Position numbers and translations under genes: made by a program. From Flavobacteriaceae bacterium (GTDB taxonomy: Bacteria; Bacteroidota; Bacteroidia; Flavobacteriales; Flavobacteriaceae): 64,000 bases of DNA. Positions 25,491-34,716 of this stretch are shown here, piece by piece. The stretch covers positions 1 through 64,000 of the forward strand of contig JABXIJ010000002.1 of the NCBI GenBank assembly GCA_013373105.1. Reading direction: 5' to 3'. How positions within the stretch are numbered: position 1 is the first letter of the stretch; each line of letters opens with the position of its first letter. Under the pieces are notes generated by a model that saw only the letters and a program-made list of their open reading frames with translations, did no database searches and was not told the origin of the DNA.

Positions 25491-27425
25491 TTATAAGTTT
25501 AAAGTTAAACCTAATCTGTAATTTCTTCCTCTAGTAGAGAATCCTAAAATATCATCATAGTCTTCATTAAACACATTTGTAATATTACCAAAAACGGTTA
25601 ATTTACCATTCAAAAACTTATGGTTAGCTGTTAAATCAAAAACTTGGTAGCTTTCTAAAATTAAATCATCACCTGCATTTCCAAAAGAACCATATCTATC
25701 AAAAACTGTTCGATCTCCAACATTCCTATACGTTAGGTTAAGAATGGTGTTTTTGATTACATTAAAATCTAAACTAGAAACGAATTTATGATTTGGTATA
25801 TAATCGTTAAAATCTTCAAAAGTGTCTCTATTTATATATGTATATGATGCATTAATTGTAAGAAAATCTACAGGAATTACTCTAGTATTCAGCTCTAATC
25901 CTGTAGCATCTGAGCTTCCATTTGCATACTTAAAACTTACATTATCGAAAATGATAGCATCAGTTTCTTGTCTATTAAAATATACAGCATCAAACTGTAA
26001 CCAATCTTTATAATTTATATCAAAACCAACTTCAAAGGTTTCGTTAGTTTCTGGATTCAAATCAATATTACCTGAAAAACCATCATACAATTGATATAAA
26101 CTTGGCGCAATAAATGCAGTACTGTAAGAGGTTAAAAATTTAACTTTAGCATTATCTGTTTTTAAAATATTGTAGGCAATGTTTCCATCATAAACAAACT
26201 GACTTCCATATACATTATGCATATTTAATCTACCACCTAAATTTAAACTGAGTCCAAAATTAGAAATATATACAGCACTTACATAAGGGTCTACAGTATT
26301 AAAATTAGCCACATCTTTATCTATTCCTCCAAAAGGAGTAACAGTTTGAGTACTATGTTCTTGATAGTTTAAACCAACTATTAATTGCAATTGAGATGAA
26401 AACTCATATTTATTTACAAAATCTAAGTTGATACTTCTACCAGAAAACATATAATTATCTAATGAATTTGAAAATGAGTTAAATTGATCTAAAGCCCTAT
26501 CTACCTCATTTACAGAAGCTAATAAATACAACTCTCCATTTTTGTAATATAAAGAAGGTCTAATACCAAACCTAAATTGTTGTGAGTTTCCCACATCTAA
26601 ATCATTATCTATAAATGCACCAGTATCGAAATCATAATCAAACTCATCATAATTTAAAAATGTTTCTACATTAAAGTTATCTGATGGTTTAAAATTGAAT
26701 TTTACAAGTCCATTTTTTTTGTAAAACCCATCATTTTCAAAGACAGTATTTGTAGTACTTTTTGCAGCAGACATTCCAGTTGCACTACTTAAATTTAAAG
26801 AAGCCACAAAAGAATACTTTTCAAAATTACCATTAACCATAAAGTTTTGGTTTTTCTGAGCTAGTAAATCTGTATATGTATTTGCAGTGTTATTAGTGCT
26901 TATACTAGTTTCAAAAGTGGCAGAAATGTTTTTTCTGGTGGCTTTTTTTAATATAATATTAATAACTGCAGTTGCTGCTCCTGAGCCGTATAAAGTTGAA
27001 GAAGCACCTTTTAAAATTTCGATACTTTCTATTTGATTTAAACTTAGCAAACGCAAGTCAAACTCTTGATTTATAGCAGATTGATCTGTTACAGGTACAC
27101 CATCTATTAATACTAAAACTTGCCTACTTCTTCCTCCTCTTATATTTACACTTCTAGGTTCTGTAGAGTTGGCATTTACACCTCTAATATCTATTCCAGC
27201 AATTGTATTTAACAGTTCAATTACAGTTCTACCAGCATTTTTTTTAATTTCTTTTTGAGTAATTTTATTAATTACCTTACCAGTGTTTTCTTTTTTAAGA
27301 TTAAACTTTGTTGCTGTTACCACAACTTCATCAAGAACTTCAGTTTTGTCTTGTTCTTGTGCATAAATTTTTTTGCAGGCAAAACTTAATACCAACATAC
27401 TAACAAATAGTATTTGTTTTTTCAT
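25491..27425 (-). CDS. btuB: TonB-dependent outer-membrane receptor, probably for cobalamin (BtuB-like)
   Basis: This is a 644-residue receptor with a signal peptide (about 1-22, ending KIYAQ). The TonB-box region is followed by a plug domain (about 30-150: EVVVTATKFN, RTVIELLNTIAGIDIRG, RSVNIRGGRSRQVLVLIDGVPV, EILKGASSTLYGSGA) and a 22-strand type beta-barrel ending in aromatic YRLGLTLNL. The size and the plug motifs fit BtuB. The call for vitamin B12 rests mainly on the cobalamin riboswitch directly upstream and on the divergent BtuF-like gene. Expression should fall when B12 is plentiful. Confidence 0.88.
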   Translation of the reverse strand: MKKQILFVSMLVLSFACKKIYAQEQDKTEVLDEVVVTATKFNLKKENTGKVINKITQKEIKKNAGRTVIELLNTIAGIDIRGVNANSTEPRSVNIRGGRSRQVLVLIDGVPVTDQSAINQEFDLRLLSLNQIESIEILKGASSTLYGSGAATAVINIILKKATRKNISATFETSISTNNTANTYTDLLAQKNQNFMVNGNFEKYSFVASLNLSSATGMSAAKSTTNTVFENDGFYKKNGLVKFNFKPSDNFNVETFLNYDEFDYDFDTGAFIDNDLDVGNSQQFRFGIRPSLYYKNGELYLLASVNEVDRALDQFNSFSNSLDNYMFSGRSINLDFVNKYEFSSQLQLIVGLNYQEHSTQTVTPFGGIDKDVANFNTVDPYVSAVYISNFGLSLNLGGRLNMHNVYGSQFVYDGNIAYNILKTDNAKVKFLTSYSTAFIAPSLYQLYDGFSGNIDLNPETNETFEVGFDINYKDWLQFDAVYFNRQETDAIIFDNVSFKYANGSSDATGLELNTRVIPVDFLTINASYTYINRDTFEDFNDYIPNHKFVSSLDFNVIKNTILNLTYRNVGDRTVFDRYGSFGNAGDDLILESYQVFDLTANHKFLNGKLTVFGNITNVFNEDYDDILGFSTRGRNYRLGLTLNL

Positions 27426-27485
27426 TTTTTAATGATTTAATTGAAACAATAAATCAGGTAATAATTTTGTACAGAATGTCTGATA

Positions 27486-27514
27486 CAAAAACTTTTATCC
27501 CGAAAGTTTTTACT
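27486..27514 (-). promoter_or_regulatory. Possible expression-platform hairpin of the cobalamin riboswitch
   Basis: On the minus strand AAAAACTTT and AAAGTTTTT form a stem just after the aptamer, with a short loop CGGGATA and a following U-rich stretch. It could be the terminator arm of the switch. It could equally be a chance AT-rich stem. Confidence 0.4.
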
Positions 27515-27519
27515 CCTGA

Positions 27520-27684
27520 TTTTAGGCAGGTCTCCTGACTTGCGTCTTGTAATTTACCTTCCCAACAAAAAACGTCAGTGGATAAAGAATTAATTACAAG
27601 CTTTATAGCTTACAGTTGCGGGTACAGTTTTGGCTTTTCACCAAATTCCCTTTTAATTTTAACACCTTAGATTAAGGTGGTAAA
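27520..27684 (-). promoter_or_regulatory. Cobalamin (AdoCbl) riboswitch
   Basis: The minus strand shows the conserved B12-aptamer blocks in order: GGGAATTTGGTGAAAAGCC, CCGCAACTGTAAGC, CCACTGACG, GGGAAGG and AAGTCAGGAGACCTGCC. It lies 95 bases upstream of the BtuB-like gene. Binding of adenosylcobalamin is expected to reduce expression of the receptor. Confidence 0.95.
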
Positions 27685-27699
27685 AACCAAAAATCGTGT

Positions 27700-27707
27700 C
27701 AAATGTA
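27700..27707 (-). promoter_or_regulatory. Promoter -7 box for the riboswitch-btuB transcript
   Basis: TACATTTG on the minus strand fits TAnnTTTG and places the start of transcription about 10 bases ahead of the aptamer. Confidence 0.65.
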
Positions 27708-27777
27708 GTAATTTTAATCTAGGAAAGAATTAGAAAATCTTAACAATTTATATATCTTTAAACATTTAAATTTATTT

Positions 27778-28890
27778 ATGAAGTCTCTGTATTTTCTGAA
27801 TTTAATTATTGTTATTTTATTTTACAATTGCAAAAAAACAACTACTAATAAAAACAATAATGCATTAAAAAATCCAACAATAACTTACGCTAAAGGGTTT
27901 GACATTGTAAACGAAAATGGTAAGAAAAAGTTAATTATAAAAAAGGCTTATCAAAAGTCTAATGAAGTTTCAGAATACATTATTACAAAAACAAATGAAC
28001 AAAACGCTTTACAAGTACCTGTAAAAAATATTGTAGTTACCTCTACAACTCATATACCAATGGTAGAATTATTAAATGAAGAAAATTCAATTGTTGGTTT
28101 TCCATACGCTAAGTATATTTCATCAGAAAAAACAAGAAAACTAATTGATAATGGTAACATTAAAGAAATAGGTAAAGAAGGTTCTTTAAATACCGAAATT
28201 TTATTAGAGTTAAATCCTGATTTGATTGTTGGTTATAGTGTTTCTTCTGCTGATAACTCGTTAACTACACTTAAAAATTCTGGAATTCCTGTAATTTATA
28301 ATTCAGATTGGTTAGAAGAAACTCCCTTAGGAAGAGCTGAATGGATTAAATTTTTTGGAGTTTTCTTTGATAAAGAAAAAGAAGCTGATAGCATTTTTAA
28401 AAGTATTGAAAAAAGCTACCTTGATGCTAAGATTGTAGCTAAAAGCACTAAAAAATATTCAACAGTTTTATCTGGTGCTATTATGAATAAAGGCATTTGG
28501 AATTTGCCTGCTGGAGAAAGTTTTGTGGCTCAGTTTTTAAAAGATGCAAATGTTAATTATTTATGGGAAAACACCGAAGGTAAAGGAAGCCTATCTTTGA
28601 GTTTTGAGAGTGTTTTTAATAAAGGAATAAACGCAGATTTCTGGATTGCTCCTGGTTACTTTACCTCAAAAGAACAAATGTTAGATTCTAACAAACTATA
28701 TAAAGATTTTAAAGCTTTTAAAGATAATACTATTTATTCGCCAAGTTTAAAAACTGGTAAAACTGGTGGTGTTCTGTATTATGAATTGGCACCAACAAGA
28801 CCAGATTTAGTTTTAAAAGACATCATTAAAATTACCAAACCAAACTTGTTGCCAAATTACAATTTAACTTTCTTTGAGCAAATGAATTAA
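27778..28890 (+). CDS. ABC transporter substrate-binding lipoprotein, BtuF-like
   Basis: This is a 370-residue lipoprotein: the signal peptide ends ILFYNC with lipidated cysteine 18. The rest is the two-domain class III binding fold with a single long helix (PF01497 type): VVTSTTHIPMVELL, EILLELNPDLIVGYS, SGIPVIYNSDWLEETPLGRAEWIKFFGVFF and a C-terminal R-P-D-L-V-L-K-D. Members bind cobalamin, haem or ferric siderophores. Its place divergent from a riboswitch-controlled BtuB supports cobalamin. The permease and ATPase genes (btuC, btuD) are not in the window, and this gene itself is not behind the riboswitch. Confidence 0.82.
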   Translation: MKSLYFLNLIIVILFYNCKKTTTNKNNNALKNPTITYAKGFDIVNENGKKKLIIKKAYQKSNEVSEYIITKTNEQNALQVPVKNIVVTSTTHIPMVELLNEENSIVGFPYAKYISSEKTRKLIDNGNIKEIGKEGSLNTEILLELNPDLIVGYSVSSADNSLTTLKNSGIPVIYNSDWLEETPLGRAEWIKFFGVFFDKEKEADSIFKSIEKSYLDAKIVAKSTKKYSTVLSGAIMNKGIWNLPAGESFVAQFLKDANVNYLWENTEGKGSLSLSFESVFNKGINADFWIAPGYFTSKEQMLDSNKLYKDFKAFKDNTIYSPSLKTGKTGGVLYYELAPTRPDLVLKDIIKITKPNLLPNYNLTFFEQMN

Positions 28891-29580
28891 TTATTGGTTT
28901 ATAAACTCAAAAGCAGCAATAGCATGAATTTCAGTAGTATTAAAAATAGGTACATTAACATCTTTTTGATGAATTAATAATGGTATTTCAGTACAACCCA
29001 AAATAACACCTTCTGCCCCATTTTCAACCAAATTATCAATAATTTCTAAAAAAGTGGCTTTTGATTTTTCAGTAAAAATACCTTTTGCTAATTCTCCATA
29101 AATAATTTCATGTACAACTTCTCTTTCTTTTCTATTTGGTACAATAGTTTGAATATTATTATCTAACAAAATAGATTTATAAAAATCTTTTTCCATAGTG
29201 TATTTAGTACCTAGCAAACCAACCTTAGAAATTCTTTTTTTTGAAATTGCATTTGATGTTGCATCAGCAATATGAATAATTGGAATATTAACTTTTTCTT
29301 GGGCATAATCATAACAAAGATGCATGGTGTTTGCACCAATTAATATACAAGATGCACCTGCTTTTTCTAGAGCAATTGCTGCATCTGCTATACAATTATT
29401 TAAAATATCCCATTCTTCTTTTTGTTGATGATATGAAATCATACCAAAATCGACTGAATTAACAAGTACTTTAGCTGTGTGTTGGTCGCCTAATTTATTG
29501 GCAGCTAAAGCATTTAAAATTCGATAATATAAAATTGTAGACTCTGGTGTTATACCTCCTATAATGCCAACTTTACTCAT
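28891..29580 (-). CDS. Aspartate/glutamate racemase family protein (YgeA type)
   Basis: This is a 229-residue amino-acid racemase-fold protein. It begins with GIIGGITPESTILYY (about 5-19), typical of aspartate racemases. The second catalytic cysteine is C196 in LGCTEIPLL. The first catalytic cysteine position is Ala (A83 in GANTMH) rather than Cys. E. coli YgeA, a broad-range racemase, also lacks that first Cys (Thr there), so this protein is probably of the same type; its substrate is unknown. The start overlaps the end of the DUF2834 gene by eight bases. Its stop meets that of the converging BtuF-like gene without any gap. Confidence 0.82.
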   Translation of the reverse strand: MSKVGIIGGITPESTILYYRILNALAANKLGDQHTAKVLVNSVDFGMISYHQQKEEWDILNNCIADAAIALEKAGASCILIGANTMHLCYDYAQEKVNIPIIHIADATSNAISKKRISKVGLLGTKYTMEKDFYKSILLDNNIQTIVPNRKEREVVHEIIYGELAKGIFTEKSKATFLEIIDNLVENGAEGVILGCTEIPLLIHQKDVNVPIFNTTEIHAIAAFEFINQ

Positions 29581-29908
29581 TTTTTTGAAGTTTTTCTATT
29601 GCATTTGCTCTTATGTACATAAATAGTGGAAATGCAAATGCTAAGGTAATCAAAAAAGTTACAGGAATAAATAACCACCAATACTTAATTTTTAAGCGTA
29701 TTGATTCTGGGGTTAAAAAAACAAAAAAGGTTAAACAAACAACAGTTAAATCTGCACCAAAAGATTTACCAGCAAAGTTATTTTGTGCATCTTGAAAAAA
29801 ACTTACAAGAGTAGCGTTTTCCACGGAATTAAAATATTGAATATTATAATACCAAGTGTAACATAGTCCTAAAACAGCCAAAAACAGATAAATATGTTTT
29901 AGTTTCAT
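29573..29908 (-). CDS. DUF2834-like small membrane protein
   Basis: This is a 111-residue protein with three hydrophobic segments (about residues 5-22, 52-68 and 76-98). The order, with Y-N-x-x-Y-F early, GADLTVV before the second segment and PESIRLKIKYWW before the third, fits DUF2834. The function is unknown. It is placed three bases after the parC stop and overlaps the racemase gene by eight bases, so it is probably cotranscribed with parE-parC. Confidence 0.65.
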   Translation of the reverse strand: MKLKHIYLFLAVLGLCYTWYYNIQYFNSVENATLVSFFQDAQNNFAGKSFGADLTVVCLTFFVFLTPESIRLKIKYWWLFIPVTFLITLAFAFPLFMYIRANAIEKLQKNE

Positions 29909-29911
29909 ACG

Positions 29912-32635
29912 TTAAAATAAAGATGTTTGACTATCATCTGAACTATCTTTCTTTTTTTTAATTGCTTTTTTTAATGAAGCTGCTTGTTTTTCTTTTTTAT
30001 CGGTTAAAGAATTTGTTGATGAGTTTTTAATTGTTGGTGTAGCAATTATATCTAGAGGAAGTTTATCCTCAACAACTTCTTCATCTACAACTTCAACATC
30101 TTCTACCTTTTCTTCTTCTGGTTCTGAATAAGGTAGTGGATCTAATAAACTAACTTGCTTTATTTTTTCTGTAGTTAATTGATTACCAAGCGCTTTAATT
30201 CCTTTTACAGCTATAAAGTCTTCTAAATCTACTGTTAAATTATCTAAACTACGCTTAGAAAAAGTTACCTCTGCAACTGGTCTATAATCTGTAGCTACAA
30301 TTTCTAACTGACTTTTTGGATGTTCAGAAATGAATATCTCTTCTTTATCTGGACTTTCAATTACAAACCTTTTAACAAAATAACGTTCTTTTTCACCATC
30401 ATAATAAATGGCTGAAATAGGTTTATTTGGAATCCATTTTTCTAAAACTATCATGTCATCTTCAAAATGCATTGCTAAGTCTGGTTTTACAGCTTTAGCT
30501 TTTCCACTTTGTGTTATAATTAAAAGCTTGTCTTCTGCTTTAAATTGACCCAATAATTCACCTCTTTCATCTACATTTAAACGTTGAACAGCATCATCAA
30601 ACCAAATTTTTCGAGGTTTTAAGGTAGATACTCCTGCTTCTTTAAATTCAACTTTTTTAATAGCGTATTTTGTAATTGTATTTCCACGAACACTTCTACC
30701 TTTTATTGCTAAATCAGCAAAATCAATATCCCATTTTAATTTCTTGATTGTACCAATAGCTCTTAAGTTGATGGTTACTACTTCAGCTTCTCCATTTGGA
30801 TTAGCAGAAAAATAATGGACTAGAGATCCTTTTTTACCATTGGCTAAATCGTATTCTTTATCTCTTGTAATAGAAGTTACATTAAAACGCTTCATGTAAC
30901 TTGGTCCTGTTTTTCCATCTCTATACATCATATTGTATACAGTACGTTTGTCTTTTTTCTTAAAGACTGCTACATGAATTATATCTTTACCAACAAAAGT
31001 TTTAGAGTCTACTTTTGTAACCATCATTTTACCATCTCTTCTAAAGATTATAATATCATCTATATCAGAACAATCTGTTACAAATTCATCTTTACGTAAA
31101 GAAGTACCAATAAAACCTTCTGCTCTGTTAACGTAAAGTTTGGCATTATTCATTGCTACTTTAGTCGCCACAATGTCGTCGAAAATTCTAATTTCAGTTT
31201 TGCGCTCTTTATCATTGCCAAACTTATCTTTTAAATTTTTGAAATAGTCTATTGCAAAATCTATAAGGTTGGCAAGACTGTGTTTAACTCCAGCAATTTT
31301 ATCTTCTAAACTCTCAATAAATTGTTTAGCTTTATCAATATCGAACTTAGAAATCTTTTTAATTCTTATTTCAGTTAAGCGAATAATATCTTCTTGAATT
31401 ACTGCTCTTTTTAAATGTTTTATATGAGGTTTTAAGCCTTTATCTATAGCATCAATTACACCCTCCCAAGTTTCTTCTTCTTCAATTTCTCTATAGATTC
31501 TATTTTCTATAAAAATTCGTTCTAAAGAAGCAAAATGCCATTGTTCTTCTAATTCATTGAGTTGTATTTCTAATTCTCTTTTAAGAAGATGAACTGTATT
31601 GTCTGTAGATATTTTAAGCATTTGTGAAACACCAATAAACAAAGGAGTATTATCTTCTATAATACAACATAGAGGAGAAATTGAAGTTTCGCAACTAGTA
31701 AAAGCATAAAGTGCATCTATGGTTTTATCTGGTGAAACACTTGGTGGCAGATGAATTAAAATTTCAACTTCAGCAGCAGTATTATCTTCTATCCTTTTAA
31801 TTTTTATCTTACCCTTATCATTTGCTTTTAAAATGCTATCGATTAAAGTTGATGTTGTAGTACCAAAAGGAATTTCTGTAATAACTAAAGTTTTCTTATC
31901 AAGTTGCGATATTTTAGCTCTAACACGTACTTTACCACCTCGTTTTCCATCATTATAGTTAGAAAAATCTGCAATACCACCTGTTAGAAAATCTGGTAAA
32001 ATTTTAAAGCTTCTACCTTTTAGATATTTAATAGAAGCGTCTATTAACTCTATAAAATTGTGTGGTAAAATTTTTGTTGATAATCCAACAGCAATACCCT
32101 CTGCACCTTGAGCTAATAATAACGGAAATTTAACAGGTAAATGTACAGGTTCTTTTTTCCTACCATCGTAAGAAGCTTGCCATTTTGTTGTTTTAGGATT
32201 AAAAACAACTTCTAAAGCAAATTTAGACAAACGAGCTTCTATATATCTTGATGCTGCAGCTCTATCACCAGTAAGAATATTACCCCAGTTTCCTTGCATA
32301 TCAATCAGTAATTCTTTCTGACCAATTTGCACCATTGCATCTGCTATACTTGCATCTCCATGAGGATGATATTGCATAGTATGCCCAACGATGTTTGCAA
32401 CTTTATTGTAGCGCCCATCATCTAAATCTTTCATAGAGTGTAAGATTCTACGTTGAACTGGTTTTAAACCATCATCAACTGCAGGTACAGCTCTTTCTAA
32501 AATTACATAAGAGGCATAATCTAAAAACCATTCTTTGTACATTCCTGTAACTTTAGTTATGGTTTCTTGATTTTCTTCTGTAAGGTTTATTCCCTCTTCT
32601 TGATTTTCTTCGTTTTCGTTTATTTCTTCACTCAT
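29912..32635 (-). CDS. parC: DNA topoisomerase IV subunit A
   Basis: This is the DNA-cleaving subunit of topoisomerase IV, which unlinks daughter chromosomes. I use the ATG at 32635 (MSEEINENEE), one base after the parE stop; an upstream Met would begin inside parE. The protein has 907 residues: winged-helix domain with HPHGD (90-94), the catalytic tyrosine Y131 in AASRYIEARL, tower and coiled coil (about 370-490), the C-terminal beta-pinwheel, and an acidic then Lys-rich tail (about 840-907). At the quinolone-binding helix, the E. coli ParC Ser80 and Glu84 positions are A95 and D99. Confidence 0.95.
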   Translation of the reverse strand: MSEEINENEENQEEGINLTEENQETITKVTGMYKEWFLDYASYVILERAVPAVDDGLKPVQRRILHSMKDLDDGRYNKVANIVGHTMQYHPHGDASIADAMVQIGQKELLIDMQGNWGNILTGDRAAASRYIEARLSKFALEVVFNPKTTKWQASYDGRKKEPVHLPVKFPLLLAQGAEGIAVGLSTKILPHNFIELIDASIKYLKGRSFKILPDFLTGGIADFSNYNDGKRGGKVRVRAKISQLDKKTLVITEIPFGTTTSTLIDSILKANDKGKIKIKRIEDNTAAEVEILIHLPPSVSPDKTIDALYAFTSCETSISPLCCIIEDNTPLFIGVSQMLKISTDNTVHLLKRELEIQLNELEEQWHFASLERIFIENRIYREIEEEETWEGVIDAIDKGLKPHIKHLKRAVIQEDIIRLTEIRIKKISKFDIDKAKQFIESLEDKIAGVKHSLANLIDFAIDYFKNLKDKFGNDKERKTEIRIFDDIVATKVAMNNAKLYVNRAEGFIGTSLRKDEFVTDCSDIDDIIIFRRDGKMMVTKVDSKTFVGKDIIHVAVFKKKDKRTVYNMMYRDGKTGPSYMKRFNVTSITRDKEYDLANGKKGSLVHYFSANPNGEAEVVTINLRAIGTIKKLKWDIDFADLAIKGRSVRGNTITKYAIKKVEFKEAGVSTLKPRKIWFDDAVQRLNVDERGELLGQFKAEDKLLIITQSGKAKAVKPDLAMHFEDDMIVLEKWIPNKPISAIYYDGEKERYFVKRFVIESPDKEEIFISEHPKSQLEIVATDYRPVAEVTFSKRSLDNLTVDLEDFIAVKGIKALGNQLTTEKIKQVSLLDPLPYSEPEEEKVEDVEVVDEEVVEDKLPLDIIATPTIKNSSTNSLTDKKEKQAASLKKAIKKKKDSSDDSQTSLF

Positions 32636-32636
32636 A

Positions 32637-34496
32637 TTAAACTTCCTCTTCAACGATATCTAATTCTACTTTTAAATTATTGATGATAAATTTTTGTCTA
32701 TCTGGTGTGTTTTTGCCCATATAAAATTTAAGCATTTCGTCAATAGATTTATCTTTATCTAACATTACTGGATCTAAACGAATATTATCACCAATAAAAT
32801 GGATGAATTCATTTGGAGATATTTCACCTAAACCTTTAAATCTAGTAATCTCTGGCTTTGCTCTAAGTTTTTCAATTGCCTCTTTTTTTTCTTCTTCTGA
32901 GTAACAATATATCGTCTCTCTTTTATCACGAACTCTAAACAAAGGTGTTTCTAGAATGTAAAGATGACCTTCTTTAATTAACTCTGGAAAAAACTGTAAG
33001 AAAAACGTGATTAATAACAAACGAATATGCATACCATCAACATCTGCATCTGTTGCAATTACAATGTTGTTGTAACGCAAATCTTCTAAACCATCTTCTA
33101 TATTTAAAGCAGCTTGAAGTAAGTTAAACTCCTCATTTTCATATACAATTTTTTTACTTAAGCCATAAGAATTTAAAGGTTTTCCTTTTAAACTAAAAAC
33201 TGCTTGGGTATTTACATTTCTAGATTTTGTAATTGAACCAGAAGCAGAATCGCCCTCTGTAATAAATAAAGTTGTATCTAGGTAGTTTTCTTTTTTAGTA
33301 TCTCCTAAATGTATTCTACAATCGCGAAGTTTTTTGTTATGTAAGCTAGCTTTTTTAGCTCTGTCTCTAGCTAATTTTCGAATACCTGATAGCTCTTTAC
33401 GCTCTTTTTCAGCTTGTAATATTTTCTTTTGTAATTTTTCTGCTACTACAGTGTTTTTATGAAGATAATTGTCGAGTTTTCGTTTTATAAAATCATTGAT
33501 GTATGTTCTTACTGTTGGAAGATCACCTCCCATTTCAGTTGAGCCTAACTTTGTTTTTGTTTGACTTTCAAATACAGGCTCCATAACCTTAATGGCTACA
33601 GCTGCAATAACAGATTTACGAACATCTGAAGACTCAAAGTTTTTACCATAAAACTCACGAATTGTTTTTACAATAGCTTCTCTAAATGCTGATTGATGTG
33701 TTCCACCTTGAGTAGTATGTTGCCCATTTACAAAAGAATAATATTCTTCTGAATACTGAGTTTTACTGTGAGTGATAGCAACTTCAATATCTTCACCCTT
33801 TAAATGAATAATTGGGTAAAGCATATCATCTGTATTGTTGTTATCTTCTAATAAATCTTTTAAGCCATTTTCAGAAATGAATTTTTCACCGTTAAATAAT
33901 ATGGTTAAACCTGGATTTAAATACACATAATTCTTAAGCATTTTAGCAACATACTCATGCCTAAACTTGTAGTTTTTAAAAATAGATTCATCTGGTATAA
34001 AAGAAACTTTAGTACCTTTTCTTCTTGAAGTTTCTTCTAAAAATTCTTCATTTTCTAGATTTCCTTTTTCAAACTCAGCAGAAGCAGATTTACCATCTCT
34101 GGTACTTTCTACTCTAAAATATGTAGATAATGCATTAACAGCTTTAGTACCAACACCATTTAAACCTACAGATTTTTTAAAAGCTTTTGAGTCGTATTTA
34201 CCCCCAGTATTCATTTTAGAAACTACATCTACAACTTTTCCTAAAGGAATTCCTCTACCATAATCTCTAACAGTTACCTTGCTGCCTTGAATAGAAATTT
34301 CTATGGTTTTACCTGCTCCCATTACAAACTCATCTATTGAGTTATCTAACACCTCTTTTAGAAGAATATAAATTCCATCGTCTGCAGAAGAACCATCTCC
34401 TAACTTTCCAATATACATTCCTGGACGCATTCTAATGTGCTCTTTCCAGTCTAACGATTTAATATTATCTTCTGTATATTTTGTTTCTTGACTCAT
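32637..34496 (-). CDS. parE: DNA topoisomerase IV subunit B
   Basis: This is the ATPase subunit of topoisomerase IV. In 619 residues it has the GHKL ATPase (about 1-220: [37 protein letters not shown]), the transducer domain ([12 protein letters not shown]), and the TOPRIM domain with [19 protein letters not shown] and [14 protein letters not shown] rather than the EGDSAGGS of GyrB, plus the absence of the GyrB insert and the adjacent parC, supports ParE. The start is 220 bases from lysA, which diverges. Confidence 0.95.
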   Translation of the reverse strand: MSQETKYTEDNIKSLDWKEHIRMRPGMYIGKLGDGSSADDGIYILLKEVLDNSIDEFVMGAGKTIEISIQGSKVTVRDYGRGIPLGKVVDVVSKMNTGGKYDSKAFKKSVGLNGVGTKAVNALSTYFRVESTRDGKSASAEFEKGNLENEEFLEETSRRKGTKVSFIPDESIFKNYKFRHEYVAKMLKNYVYLNPGLTILFNGEKFISENGLKDLLEDNNNTDDMLYPIIHLKGEDIEVAITHSKTQYSEEYYSFVNGQHTTQGGTHQSAFREAIVKTIREFYGKNFESSDVRKSVIAAVAIKVMEPVFESQTKTKLGSTEMGGDLPTVRTYINDFIKRKLDNYLHKNTVVAEKLQKKILQAEKERKELSGIRKLARDRAKKASLHNKKLRDCRIHLGDTKKENYLDTTLFITEGDSASGSITKSRNVNTQAVFSLKGKPLNSYGLSKKIVYENEEFNLLQAALNIEDGLEDLRYNNIVIATDADVDGMHIRLLLITFFLQFFPELIKEGHLYILETPLFRVRDKRETIYCYSEEEKKEAIEKLRAKPEITRFKGLGEISPNEFIHFIGDNIRLDPVMLDKDKSIDEMLKFYMGKNTPDRQKFIINNLKVELDIVEEEV

Positions 34497-34686
34497 GTAA
34501 ACGCATACTATTATTAGGTTTGACGTACATGCAATATACCATTAACAAGAGAAAAAATAAATGGTATTTTTAATTAGTTATTAACAGATTTTCAACGAGT
34601 TTGTTAGTGATTAAATTTTTAAAAATCACAAAAAATAACAATGTGTTGTATTTTTAAACAAATTATACTCAAGTAAGTATTTTATC

Positions 34687-34694
34687 TAATTTTG
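34687..34694 (+). promoter_or_regulatory. Promoter -7 box for lysA
   Basis: TAATTTTG fits TAnnTTTG, 22 bases before the TTG start of lysA. The rest of the 220-base parE-lysA spacer shows no other feature that I can support. Confidence 0.6.
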
Positions 34695-34716
34695 AAGCGT
34701 ATAAATTGATTACGTT

